NCBI GenBank assembly: GCA_005116745.1
Contig: SWDS01000006.1
Span: 855,222-919,221, forward strand
Source: Nitrospira sp.
GTDB lineage: Bacteria > Nitrospirota > Nitrospiria > Nitrospirales > Nitrospiraceae
Reading direction: 5' to 3'
DNA: 64,000 nucleotides
Shown here: positions 55,679-63,933 of the stretch, piece after piece
Layout: each line of letters opens with the position of its first letter
How positions within the stretch are numbered: position 1 is the first letter of the stretch
Notes under the pieces: model-generated
Databases searched by the model: none
Seen by the model: only the letters and a program-made list of their open reading frames with translations
Told to the model about the DNA's origin: nothing
Program-made: the position numbers and the translations under genes

Positions 55679-56121
55679 AGGCCCATTATCTTGGCCATGT
55701 CGTGTTCTATGTAAAGGATTTGCAACGATCGCTTGGTTTCTATCGAGACCTGCTGGGATTCAAGGAAGTCGGGCGGATCTTCAATGGAGCCGCAGCTGCA
55801 CTGACATCTGGTCGCACACATCATGAGCTATTGTTGATTCAAGTTGGCGATGCGCCGGGACCGCCGACAGGACGGCATCGAGGGCTCTATCATATCGGGA
55901 TCAAAGTCGGCGACAGTCTTGACGAGCTGCGCCAGGTGAAACGAGAGCTGGACGGGACCGGGATCCCGATCGATGGCATGAGCGATCATACCGTCAGCCA
56001 GAGCCTTTATCTGAAAGATCCAGACGGGAACGAAGTTGAACTCTATGTTGACGCAGACGAGTCAGTATGGAAAAACGATCCAGCGGCGGTTGTGTCCCCG
56101 ATTAAACCGCTGTATCTATGA
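55675..56121 (+). CDS. VOC-family protein (extradiol dioxygenase-like)
   Basis: 148 residues, one VOC fold: HYLGHVVFYVKDLQRSLGFYRDLLGF, THHELLLIQVG, GLYHIGIKVGDSLDELRQV and SQSLYLKDPDGNEVELYVD. The metal ligands expected in CatE/glyoxalase-type members are His8, His64 and the Glu in EVELY. It may cleave or isomerise catechol-like or ketoaldehyde substrates; no substrate is proposed. It overlaps the upstream gene by 4 nt. Confidence 0.87.
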   Translation: MKAHYLGHVVFYVKDLQRSLGFYRDLLGFKEVGRIFNGAAAALTSGRTHHELLLIQVGDAPGPPTGRHRGLYHIGIKVGDSLDELRQVKRELDGTGIPIDGMSDHTVSQSLYLKDPDGNEVELYVDADESVWKNDPAAVVSPIKPLYL

Positions 56122-56360
56122 TCCTGATATCTTTCTCAGCAACGGACGAGAAGTCGCTGAACCTCATCGCCGCTGCCGATGTGGAGGGAACAACGATCTG
56201 GGCAAGAGATGGATTGGGCCTGATTTTGAAAGGCCTTTGGCTGTCAGGGAATCCATCAAAAGTCATCGGTGTAGCGCCGGAGGGTAGCATCAGGCTGATG
56301 CGTTCGATGAGTGAAGAGCACGAAAGCTTCATCGCCGATTATCATTCAAAGAGGTGCAAA

Positions 56361-56699
56361 ATGATTCGTGTCATTGTGATGTCACTGTTCTTTGGCCTGT
56401 TGTCATTGGGAAGCGGCGTGGATGGTCGGGCCGCCGATGCCGACGGCAGCCGACTCACGATCGTGAGCCCGATGCAGGGCGAAGTGATCAGAGGGGATTC
56501 CGTCGAAGTGAGGTACAAGCTGTCGAAGGGCGCTCAGGCCACGCACGTCCATTGTTACCTGGACGGGGCGTATCAAAGAGGGTTCAAAGGCATGCTCAAG
56601 GGGCTTACGCGCGGCGCGCATGAGATCAAGCTTGTGACGGCGAGCCATGATCACGACGCATTGAGCGCCGAAGCGGTCGTTACGATCGAGGTGGAATGA
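56361..56699 (+). CDS. Small exported Ig-like protein
   Basis: 112 residues from ATG 56361 (AGAGGTG upstream). The frame is open to 56118, but the signal peptide begins here (VIVMSLFFGLLSLGSGVDGRA). The mature part SRLTIVSPMQGEVIRGDSVEVRYKL...VHCYLDGAYQRG...HEIKLVTASHDHDAL resembles a bacterial Ig-like (Big) beta-sandwich. His-rich SHDHD and VHCY could bind a metal. Function unknown; periplasmic. Confidence 0.65.
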   Translation: MIRVIVMSLFFGLLSLGSGVDGRAADADGSRLTIVSPMQGEVIRGDSVEVRYKLSKGAQATHVHCYLDGAYQRGFKGMLKGLTRGAHEIKLVTASHDHDALSAEAVVTIEVE

Positions 56700-56750
56700 G
56701 GTAAAAAGGGTAGCAGTGATTGGGGTCGGGCGGATGCGCGTTGTGCTCGT

Positions 56751-58448
56751 TTAACTTGTCCGTTTTCTTTCCATGGACTGCCGGTACTGAACCACGTAGT
56801 CCAGAATGCGGTCCTTTGGTACCCCGAACCAGGCCAAGGCATGCCGGATCAATGTCGCCGATGCCTCGACTTCTGGCTGAATAACTTCAGTCGCGCCAAG
56901 TGCACCGAGTCGTTCCGCTTCCGCGAGTCCATGCGCCCGGGCTAAAATCTGGACTTTTGGATTGAGGTCGCGCATGCGACCCACCGTTAATGCAGCGGGC
57001 TCAATTTCAGGCAGTGCCACGATGATCAGCGACGCGTCCGCCGCTCCGGCCTTCACGAGTAGTTCGCGATGCGAGGCATCGCCATATAGACAGGCTGTGC
57101 CTCGGCTCTGTAGCCGGCGAACGATGTCCGGATCCCGATCGATGACCACATACGGAAGATTGAAGCTCTCTAACGCTTTCCCGAGGGAGCTGCCGACCCG
57201 TCCAAATCCGCACAGGACGACATGGTGCCGGAGCGGTTCGCCTTCCAGTGGCCAATGCGCTGTCTCGTGCGGAGTATGGTCGAGACGCCGCTGGACGAAC
57301 CAGCCGGGCACATACCTCACAAGAGCCGCATTCATGAGAATCGTGATGACAGAAGCCGCAAGCGTCGCATTGTATACTTCCTCGCCGATATGGCCGGCCG
57401 CTTTGGCGACCTGCACAAGGACAAACGAAAATTCGCCGATCTGAGTGAGGCCGATTCCTGCCAAGAATGCCGTGGTCCAAGAGTAGCCGAACAATCGCAC
57501 GACGGCCGTCCAAATCACGAACATCCCGCCCACGATCAAGCCAACCATTGTGACAAGCAGGGACAGGTTATCGATGATCACGCGCGGGTCAATCAAAATA
57601 CCGATGGTCACGAAGAAGAGCGCGACGAAGGCATCACGGAGCGAGAGCAACCGGGCCAAGGTCTCGTGGCCATACCCAGATGCGCTGATAATGAGGCCAG
57701 CTAGGAAGGCCCCCAAAGCGAGGGAGAGTCCGATCATCTGCGTGACGGCGGCGGTCCCAAGGCTGATTGCCAGGGTGACGAGCAGGAACAGTTCCTGGTT
57801 CTGGGTTCTGGCGACGTGTGTCATGATCGGCGGAATGACTTTCGTGCCCAAGTATCCCACCGGCACGAGAATCAAGAGCGCTTTTGCCAAGGCTTGACCG
57901 ATCACGAGCAATCGTCCCGAGTCGAACTCTCCGAGAGCAGGCATGAGCACCGTCATGGCTACGACGGCCACGTCTTCGACCAAAGCGATGCCGATCATCA
58001 CTCGTCCGTGCTTTGTACGAAGTTCGCCTCGATCAACAAGCATGCGGGCGAGTACCATGGTGCTCGCTATGGAAATGACCGCTCCGATCACGATACTTTG
58101 GGTCATAGACCACCCGATCAGGCTCCCCGTCACGACTGCCAATCCGATGGCCATGAGGATCCCCAGCGGTCCGCCGGCGAGAGCGACCCATTTGACGCCC
58201 ATCAGGTCCTTCACGGAAAACTCAAGTCCGATCGAAAACATCAAGAGAATGACGCCGATCTCCGCAAAGAGATCGAACGTGTGAGATCCCGAGATAATAG
58301 GTCCCGGGGTAAACGGACCGATGGCGATCCCGCCTAGCACGTAGCCAAGGATCAATGGCTGCCCGGCAAGTCGAGCGAGTACGCCACCTGCGACAGCCGC
58401 AAGGAATACAATGGCAAGATCTTGAAAGAATACGGGATCAGGCTGCAC
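56751..58448 (-). CDS. CPA2 cation:proton antiporter with TrkA-N domain (KefB/C-like)
   Basis: 565 residues from GTG 58448, which has AAGAGG upstream; a longer frame to 58565 is less likely. About 12 transmembrane segments include AEIGVILLMFSIGLEFSVKDL and the ALVEDVAVVAMTVLMPAL segment typical of CPA2 exchangers. From about residue 405 a cytoplasmic TrkA-N Rossmann domain (HHVVLCGFGRVGSSLGKALE, CLYGDASHRELL) binds NAD(H) and gates transport. Probably K+ or Na+/H+ exchange in the inner membrane. No ancillary kefF/G gene adjoins. It is divergent from the CDGSH gene. Confidence 0.9.
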   Translation of the reverse strand: MQPDPVFFQDLAIVFLAAVAGGVLARLAGQPLILGYVLGGIAIGPFTPGPIISGSHTFDLFAEIGVILLMFSIGLEFSVKDLMGVKWVALAGGPLGILMAIGLAVVTGSLIGWSMTQSIVIGAVISIASTMVLARMLVDRGELRTKHGRVMIGIALVEDVAVVAMTVLMPALGEFDSGRLLVIGQALAKALLILVPVGYLGTKVIPPIMTHVARTQNQELFLLVTLAISLGTAAVTQMIGLSLALGAFLAGLIISASGYGHETLARLLSLRDAFVALFFVTIGILIDPRVIIDNLSLLVTMVGLIVGGMFVIWTAVVRLFGYSWTTAFLAGIGLTQIGEFSFVLVQVAKAAGHIGEEVYNATLAASVITILMNAALVRYVPGWFVQRRLDHTPHETAHWPLEGEPLRHHVVLCGFGRVGSSLGKALESFNLPYVVIDRDPDIVRRLQSRGTACLYGDASHRELLVKAGAADASLIIVALPEIEPAALTVGRMRDLNPKVQILARAHGLAEAERLGALGATEVIQPEVEASATLIRHALAWFGVPKDRILDYVVQYRQSMERKRTS

Positions 58449-58645
58449 GTAACGCCTCTTAAGCACACGCTCTTCGCGATTGACCTGCCGTGGCCCGACC
58501 GGTAGCAAGGCGACAAGACCGGGGGACCAAACTATCATAGACGAGGCGAATAATGCCGCCACCACGGGACGTGCGAAACTCTATGACGAAAGGATATACT
58601 CAGCCGCGCGATCTCATCTCAACCATCTCGGAGGGAGGAGTGCTC

Positions 58646-58882
58646 ATGGGACAACCACGCATTGCCGCAAAAGAGCCGTCAGTGATTTCGCTGGAGCCGG
58701 GTACCTATTACTGGTGCTCCTGTGGGCGATCGAGGGACCAACCGTTTTGTGATGGGTCACACGAAGGGACTGGGTTTGAACCGGTTGAGTTCACCGTAGA
58801 TGCAAAGAAAGACGTTGCGTTGTGCCAGTGCAAGCACACGAAGACTCCGCCGTTCTGTGATGGGACGCACCAGACGCTCTGA
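58646..58882 (+). CDS. CDGSH-type [2Fe-2S] protein with two CDGSH motifs
   Basis: 78 residues from ATG 58646, with GGAGGAG upstream. Two iron-sulfur motifs are visible: [16 protein letters not shown] and [16 protein letters not shown], each with the C-x-C ... C-x-x-x-H arrangement of CDGSH (mitoNEET-like) clusters. It is expected to carry two [2Fe-2S] centres with His-Cys3 ligation, acting in electron or cluster transfer. No membrane anchor, so cytoplasmic. Confidence 0.9.
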   Translation: MGQPRIAAKEPSVISLEPGTYYWCSCGRSRDQPFCDGSHEGTGFEPVEFTVDAKKDVALCQCKHTKTPPFCDGTHQTL

Positions 58883-58968
58883 CGACGTTGAGAGCTTCAT
58901 AGACACAGCGTGCGTGTCTGCCATGAGCGCTTGAGCCATTGCCTGTGGATGGTTCATACTGCCAGGCT

Positions 58969-60510
58969 ATGGATAGGCAGGGCATTTCTCCCTGTGAGGA
59001 TCTCGCGGAGCGCTACCAGGCGCTCCTCGAGGTCGCGCAGGCGATCTCCGCACAGCGTGACCTCGATCAACTGTTTCGCGATCTCGCCCATCGACTCCCT
59101 CGGGTCGTGCAGGTGAATTTTGTCGACCTCTCTCTCTATGACCCCATCAAGAAACTGATGCGGCTGCATACCATTCAAGCGAATGTGCCGGCGGATCTCG
59201 TGGGAGGCCATGAGGTCCCAATCGAGGACTGCCCTGCCGGTTTGGTCTGGCAGCAACAACAGCCCCTCCTCGTGCCCAAGTTGGCGGAGGAGTCTCGATG
59301 GCCAACGGTAATCGGTCATATGAAGGAGGATGGGACAGAGTCGTTTTGCTTTGTTCCTCTGACCACGGCGAGAGGGCAGTTGGGCGCCATGGGATTTATG
59401 AGCTTGCAACAAGCGTCGTACAGCGGCTCGGATATCGAGTTCCTGCAACAAGTGGCTCAACAGGTCGCGGTCGCCGTTGAAAATGCCCTGGCCTTTCAGC
59501 AGATTGCTGAACTCAAAGACAAGCTAGCGAAAGAGAAGCTCTACCTTGAAGAAGAGCTTCGGTTCGAACATGGATTTGACGATATCATCGGGGACAGTGC
59601 GGCCTTGAGGAATGTGCTGAAGGAAGTCGAAGTCGTGGCCCCAACCGATTCGACCGTCTTGATTCAAGGGGAAACGGGGACCGGTAAGGAACTCATTGCC
59701 CGGGCCATCCATCGACTGAGCGGTCGAAGCGAGCGCACGTTCATCAAGCTGAACTGTGCGGCGATCCCAACCGGGTTGTTGGAGAGCGAGCTCTTCGGGC
59801 ATGAACGAGGCGCGTTCACCGGGGCCATTTCCCAGAAGGCTGGCCGGTTCGAGCTGGCCGATAAGGGCACGATCTTCTTGGACGAAGTAGGCGAGATTCC
59901 GCTGGAACTGCAATCCAAGCTGCTGCGCGTGCTACAGGAACAGGAATTCGAGCGATTGGGCAGCACGAAAACGATCCGAGTCAACGTGCGTTTGATCGCT
60001 GCAACCAATAGAGATCTGAAGCGATTGGTAGAGGTCAATCAGTTTCGAAGCGACTTGTATTACCGATTGAATGTCTTCCCAATCACTGCGCCACCGTTGC
60101 GTGAACGCCGCGAAGATATTCCCATCTTGGTTCGCTATTTCACGCAGCACTATGCCGTTCGGATGAAGAAGAATATCCAGACGGTTCCCGCCCAGACTCT
60201 CGATGTACTCTCCCGGTATGCCTGGCCGGGGAATATTCGTGAACTGGAGAATCTCGTGGAACGTTCCGTCATTCTCACGCAAGGGACGGATTTGCAAGTG
60301 CCGATGAGTGAACTGCAGGCACATGATCGTCCTCCATCCACCTCACTCTCAACTCTTGAAGAAATCGAGCGCGAACAAATCTTGCGCACCTTGCGCGAGG
60401 CCAAGTGGGTCATTGGTGGGCCATTAGGGGCCGCAACCAGGTTAGGGCTGAAGCGAACAACCCTCCAGTCCAAGATGCAGAAGCTCGGTATTTCTCGCCA
60501 TCTGGAGTGA
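58969..60510 (+). CDS. Sigma-54-dependent transcriptional activator with GAF sensor
   Basis: 513 residues from ATG 58969; a TTG start at 58939 is possible. An N-terminal GAF domain (about 10-185) is followed by a short coiled linker, an AAA+ domain with Walker A GETGTGKEL and the sigma-54-contact motif in ESELFGHERGAFTGA, Walker B IFLDEVGEI, and a C-terminal Fis-type helix-turn-helix (GAATRLGLKRTTLQSKMQKL). This FhlA/NorR-like layout suggests control of sigma-54 promoters in response to a small molecule or redox signal. Its target operon is not evident; the DoxX gene downstream is a candidate by position only. Confidence 0.92.
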   Translation: MDRQGISPCEDLAERYQALLEVAQAISAQRDLDQLFRDLAHRLPRVVQVNFVDLSLYDPIKKLMRLHTIQANVPADLVGGHEVPIEDCPAGLVWQQQQPLLVPKLAEESRWPTVIGHMKEDGTESFCFVPLTTARGQLGAMGFMSLQQASYSGSDIEFLQQVAQQVAVAVENALAFQQIAELKDKLAKEKLYLEEELRFEHGFDDIIGDSAALRNVLKEVEVVAPTDSTVLIQGETGTGKELIARAIHRLSGRSERTFIKLNCAAIPTGLLESELFGHERGAFTGAISQKAGRFELADKGTIFLDEVGEIPLELQSKLLRVLQEQEFERLGSTKTIRVNVRLIAATNRDLKRLVEVNQFRSDLYYRLNVFPITAPPLRERREDIPILVRYFTQHYAVRMKKNIQTVPAQTLDVLSRYAWPGNIRELENLVERSVILTQGTDLQVPMSELQAHDRPPSTSLSTLEEIEREQILRTLREAKWVIGGPLGAATRLGLKRTTLQSKMQKLGISRHLE

Positions 60511-60709
60511 CGATCCGCCTCGTCACCTGACGAACCGTCGGCGCATCGGCTTTCGCACATCACCGCCGTTCGAGGCTATCTCATTCCGAAGTCACCCGCG
60601 CGCTCTGTCAATTCATAGTGTTCTCAGAGTGGCCCGCTTGTCCCTCGATGTGGAATGTTCTTTGCTGTTGATTCGGGCAGCATCACACGAAGCAGGAGGA
60701 GGTGAAACT
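60511..60709. other. Intergenic region after the sigma-54 activator gene
   Basis: No gene is seen before 60710. GTGGCCCGCTTGTCCCT near 60630 resembles only the -24 half of a sigma-54 promoter. Confidence 0.3.
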
Positions 60710-60882
60710 ATGAGCAACGCGATCTTGTGGGTTTATGGTACGGGATCCTCGTAACCTTACCGCCTGTCGTCACAAGGATGTTGATCAAGCATGCAATGGC
60801 GAGGGCTGTGGCACGTCATCGCGTGCCCCCATCCATGAAGCGTAGTGAGGAGGTGCGATATGGGATTCTTCAAGACAGATAA
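60710..60882 (+). pseudogene. Possible frameshifted small membrane-protein gene
   Basis: A GGAGGAGG site precedes ATG 60710, which reads only 14 codons (MSNAILWVYGTGSS) before TAA 60752. Shifting to the -1 frame at about 60742 continues GILVTLPPVVTRMLIKHAMA to TAA 60880, overlapping the DoxX start by 23 nt. The strong ribosome-binding site suggests a real gene with one lost base, or a translational frameshift. No family recognised. Confidence 0.3.
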
Positions 60883-61345
60883 TTCCTGGGCTGGCCTCAT
60901 TCTGCGAGTTGGACTTGGGGTCGTGCTTTTTGCCCACGGCGCGCAGAAGCTCTTCGGTTGGTTTGGTGGAAATGGCTTCGATGGGACGATGGGATTCTTC
61001 ACGCAGAACATGGGGTTGCCGTGGCTCGTGGCCTTTCTCGTCATCATCGGAGAGTCCTTCGGCAGCCTGGGATTGATCGCCGGATTCTTCACCCGGTTCA
61101 CGGCGGCGAGTTTTATCGTGATCATGATCGGCGCGATCGCCACGGTGCATTGGCCACAGGGGTTTTTCATGAACTGGGTTGGACAGCAGCAGGGAGAGGG
61201 TTTCGAATATCACCTGCTGGTCATTGCCATGAGCGCTGCACTCGTCCTCGTCGGTGGAGGAAAGTGGGCATTGGATGGTGTCATTGCTCGTTGGCTTGAG
61301 AGAGGTGAAGGAGCTTCAGAACAGTCGGTGAGGAGAGTAACGTGA
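60860..61345 (+). CDS. DoxX family membrane protein
   Basis: 161 residues from ATG 60860 (GAGGAGG upstream; a longer frame starts at 60845). Four transmembrane helices are evident: ILRVGLGVVLFAHGAQKLFGW, LPWLVAFLVIIGESFGSLGL, FTAASFIVIMIGAIATV and LLVIAMSAALVLVGG. FAHGAQKLFGWFGG is the DoxX hallmark. DoxX family members are linked to quinone-dependent redox and oxidative-stress complexes; the specific role here is unknown. Confidence 0.88.
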   Translation: MGFFKTDNSWAGLILRVGLGVVLFAHGAQKLFGWFGGNGFDGTMGFFTQNMGLPWLVAFLVIIGESFGSLGLIAGFFTRFTAASFIVIMIGAIATVHWPQGFFMNWVGQQQGEGFEYHLLVIAMSAALVLVGGGKWALDGVIARWLERGEGASEQSVRRVT

Positions 61346-61370
61346 CCGCAGTGACTGAATGGAGGGCTTC

Positions 61371-61793
61371 ATGTGGAGCGGCACCGGCGAGTTCTTAGAG
61401 CTTGGAAATGGAGAACAGGTTGTGAATGGAATGGTGAAAGGAGTCCTCATCTCCCGTCATAAAGATGGCGGTAAGATGGTCGTCCACTCATCTAAGCTGA
61501 CGTGTCCTGTGCGAGTGACTCTCAACCGAAACAAAGATTCTCAGGCGATTGAAGGGCTGTGCACGATGGTGGCGCATGAAGGCAAGGACGTTGGATATGG
61601 TCACTGGAAGTGTGCCGGCAACTTGAAAGAATGTACGGGCGATTTCACCTTTACGGGAGGTCTGGGTGGTTTGACGGGTATGTCAGGAACCACCCCTTTC
61701 CAGACCAGTATCATCTTTGAACTGCAGGAAGGGAAAAACGGTCAAGCAATCGGGTATGCGGTTTGGCCGAACCTGACCTATACATTGCCTTAG
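61371..61793 (+). CDS. Hypothetical protein, possibly soluble beta-rich
   Basis: 140 residues from ATG 61371, placed after GGAGGG; ATG 61359 is an in-frame alternative. No signal peptide, no recognised family. Beta-rich pattern: GTGEFLELGNGEQVVNGMV, KMVVHSSKLTCPVRVTLNRN, and a CAGNLKECTGDFTFTGG stretch with three cysteines in all. It follows DoxX by 25 nt and may share its transcript. A perfect hairpin follows the stop. Confidence 0.6.
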   Translation: MWSGTGEFLELGNGEQVVNGMVKGVLISRHKDGGKMVVHSSKLTCPVRVTLNRNKDSQAIEGLCTMVAHEGKDVGYGHWKCAGNLKECTGDFTFTGGLGGLTGMSGTTPFQTSIIFELQEGKNGQAIGYAVWPNLTYTLP

Positions 61794-61807
61794 CAGATTC
61801 AGTCATG

Positions 61808-61844
61808 CTGCGGCACGCGCCGATCATTCGGCAGCGTGCCGCAG
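61808..61844 (+). terminator. Hairpin after the gene ending at 61793
   Basis: CTGCGGCACGC (61808-61818) and GCGTGCCGCAG (61834-61844) are perfect 11-bp arms with an inner CCG/CGG pair. No T-run follows, so it may be an intrinsic-like or stabilising structure. Confidence 0.6.
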
Positions 61845-62005
61845 GACCGGCAGATCACCATACAATCCTTCCATCAAGCAGTCTCCTCCAGCGAAGCATT
61901 CTCGCAATTATTCCATCTACTTAGATAGAGCCAGCCTTTCAAGTCGCTATTGGCATACATGTTGCGCATCCTAATACGTGAACCCTTAAACAAGGGAGGT
62001 TGATC

Positions 62006-62260
62006 GTGGCAACCACAGCATTATCCCAGAAGAATTTGAAAGGCCGGGAGAACCTCGCCGGTTCGATCCGTTGTCCCAGATGCATGGGGCTGATGGTGGT
62101 AGAAGAGTCGTTCGATTCCATTACCGATGAAGGCCAGGCCGGTTCTCTGGTCAGGCGTTGTGTGCAATGTGGGGAGGTCGTCGATCCGGTTATTCTCCAG
62201 AATCGGCAGTTGCAGCTCGGAACTGACGTGGGTCGAACCTACGAGGGAAGATTGCTGTGA
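62006..62260 (+). CDS. Small zinc-ribbon protein
   Basis: 84 residues from GTG 62006 (GGGAGG upstream; TTG 62000 is an alternative). It holds a single CPRCMGLMVVEES...RRCVQCGEVVDPVI, a CxxC/CxxC zinc ribbon as found in short regulatory or RNA-polymerase-associated proteins. Nothing else is recognisable. It precedes the STAS gene by 10 nt and is probably co-transcribed. Confidence 0.65.
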   Translation: MATTALSQKNLKGRENLAGSIRCPRCMGLMVVEESFDSITDEGQAGSLVRRCVQCGEVVDPVILQNRQLQLGTDVGRTYEGRLL

Positions 62261-62270
62261 GGGTGAGTTC

Positions 62271-62612
62271 ATGTTGAAGATCACCCCTCAGCGAGATGCG
62301 GCGCGGTCGAGCGTTTCCCTCCTCGTCGAGGGTCGCTTAGCCGGTCCTTGGGTACAGGAGCTCAATGCCTATTGCCGTAAGATATCCGAGGACCACGAAC
62401 GTTGTACGGTGGTCGACTTGACCGGTGTGACGTTCATCGATGCCGACGGCAAGGCGCTCTTGGCCAGTTTGTGGCGGCAGGGGGCTGAACTGTGGGCGTC
62501 CGGCTGTTTGACGAAGTGTGTCGTTGAAGGGATCACAAGGCTGGATCGATGTGAGCCCTCAAAGAAGAATTGTGACACACGTACATTGAGGGTGACGGAA
62601 GATGAATTCTGA
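62271..62612 (+). CDS. STAS-domain protein
   Basis: 113 residues from ATG 62271 (GAGGGTGAG upstream). The pattern SVSLLVEGRLAGPWVQELNAYC, then CTVVDLTGVTFIDADGKALL, matches STAS/anti-sigma-factor-antagonist domains. The usual phosphorylatable Ser/Thr is replaced by an aspartate, FIDADGKALL, so it may be a non-phosphorylated binding module. No anti-sigma kinase or phosphatase adjoins. Confidence 0.72.
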   Translation: MLKITPQRDAARSSVSLLVEGRLAGPWVQELNAYCRKISEDHERCTVVDLTGVTFIDADGKALLASLWRQGAELWASGCLTKCVVEGITRLDRCEPSKKNCDTRTLRVTEDEF

Positions 62613-62748
62613 AGTGGGGGTGTGGTTGCTGGTAATGGCGCGAAGTCTTGTCAGCCGCGGGCTTGCTCCCGTTGTGTTTTCCTGGGTAGAATGTAACGTT
62701 TGTCTTCCTGAGGAATCGTACGTGAGGATTACTATATAAGGTGGTGGC

Positions 62749-63924
62749 ATGCTGAAGGATCATCTGTCTGTGCAATCTGTCGTGGTGTGCTTTGCCATTG
62801 TGGGGCTAGGGTTATCGGCTGCCTGCAAACAGGAGGCCGGTTCCATGCCCGCGCCGCCGGTTGCCCAAGTAGAAGTCGTCACGGTTCAGACTCAAGTTGT
62901 TCCCGATGAACCGGAGTTTATCGGTCGAGCGGAGGCATCCCGTCCGGTTGAGATCCGGTCGCAAGTCACGGGAATTTTGATGGCGGTGCTTTATCCTGAA
63001 GGCCGCGACGTGAAAAAAGGCGAGCGGCTGTATCAGATCGATCCCATTCCGTTTACGGCCGCTGCAGCCAGTGCCAAGGCTAAAATTGCCCAGGCCCAAG
63101 CTCGTGTCGTCCAAGCCAATCAGGACCTCGCGCGGGTGAAACCGTTGCTGGCAGAGCAGGCGGTCAGTCAAAAGGATGTCGATGATGCCATCGCGCAAGA
63201 GTTGTCCGCCAATGCGGCGCTGGAAGGAGCGCGGGCTGACCTCATCAAAGCCCAGTTCGATTTGGACAACACGCTCATCACCGCCCCGATCAGCGGAATT
63301 ATCGAGCGCAGTCGGTATTATGAAGGACGGTTGGTTTTGGCTCAAACCGATCTCTTGACCACGATCCATCGAGTTGACCCCATGTATGTGGTGGTGAACG
63401 TGCCGGAGACGTTCATTCTGAAACGGCGACGAGACATTGAAGCGAAGCGCATTACTCATCCGGGAGATTATCAATTGCGAGGACGGTTGACACTCATGGA
63501 TGGGACGGTCTATCCCCAGGAAGGCGTGCTCGATCTCTTCGAACCTGGGTTGCGGGCCGAAACCAGCACACGCCAAACGCGGACCACCTTTCCGAATCCC
63601 AATCGGATCATTCTCCCTGGACAATTTGTGAAAGTCCGATTCACGGGTGACACGAAAACGAACGCGATTCTCATTCCGCAGCGAGCGGTGTTACAAGGCC
63701 CACAGGGACCGTTTGTCTTCGTGGTCAATCGTGAGGATAAGGTCGAGATCCGAGACGTCGTGGCATCGGATTGGAAAGGGGATCATTGGCTTATCGATCA
63801 CGGCCTGAATGCCGGCGATCGGGTGGTCGTCAATGGGATCATGCAGATCGGTCCTGGGGCACCGGTGACTGCGGTGCCTTGGGTTGCCGCCAAGACGGAG
63901 CCTTCTCCTACCCATCCGCAGTAA
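62749..63924 (+). CDS. RND efflux system, periplasmic adaptor subunit (AcrA/MexA-like)
   Basis: 391 residues, lipoprotein signal (lipobox LSAAC, about residue 26). Membrane-fusion-protein order: beta-barrel/lipoyl part VEIRSQVTGILMAVLYPEGRD, an alpha-hairpin (about 95-155, AKAKIAQAQARVVQANQDL), the second lipoyl half TLITAPISGIIERSRYYEG, and C-terminal barrel NRIILPGQFVKVRF. It links the inner-membrane pump to an outer-membrane channel for export of drugs or metabolites. The permease gene starts 9 nt downstream. Confidence 0.92.
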   Translation: MLKDHLSVQSVVVCFAIVGLGLSAACKQEAGSMPAPPVAQVEVVTVQTQVVPDEPEFIGRAEASRPVEIRSQVTGILMAVLYPEGRDVKKGERLYQIDPIPFTAAAASAKAKIAQAQARVVQANQDLARVKPLLAEQAVSQKDVDDAIAQELSANAALEGARADLIKAQFDLDNTLITAPISGIIERSRYYEGRLVLAQTDLLTTIHRVDPMYVVVNVPETFILKRRRDIEAKRITHPGDYQLRGRLTLMDGTVYPQEGVLDLFEPGLRAETSTRQTRTTFPNPNRIILPGQFVKVRFTGDTKTNAILIPQRAVLQGPQGPFVFVVNREDKVEIRDVVASDWKGDHWLIDHGLNAGDRVVVNGIMQIGPGAPVTAVPWVAAKTEPSPTHPQ

Positions 63925-63933
63925 GGATCAACT

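Noticed and set aside
56102-56360. Open frames on both strands between the VOC gene and the Ig-like protein gene
   Set aside because: The plus frame runs into the signal peptide at 56361, which is the better start; the minus frame is its mirror with no independent support.
57222-58337. Several plus-strand frames inside the antiporter region
   Set aside because: They are charged shadow frames opposite clear transmembrane helices of the CPA2 antiporter.
60625-60645. Possible sigma-54 promoter upstream of the DoxX gene
   Set aside because: GTGGCCCGCTTGTCCCT matches the -24 element, but the -12 position lacks GC at the required spacing.
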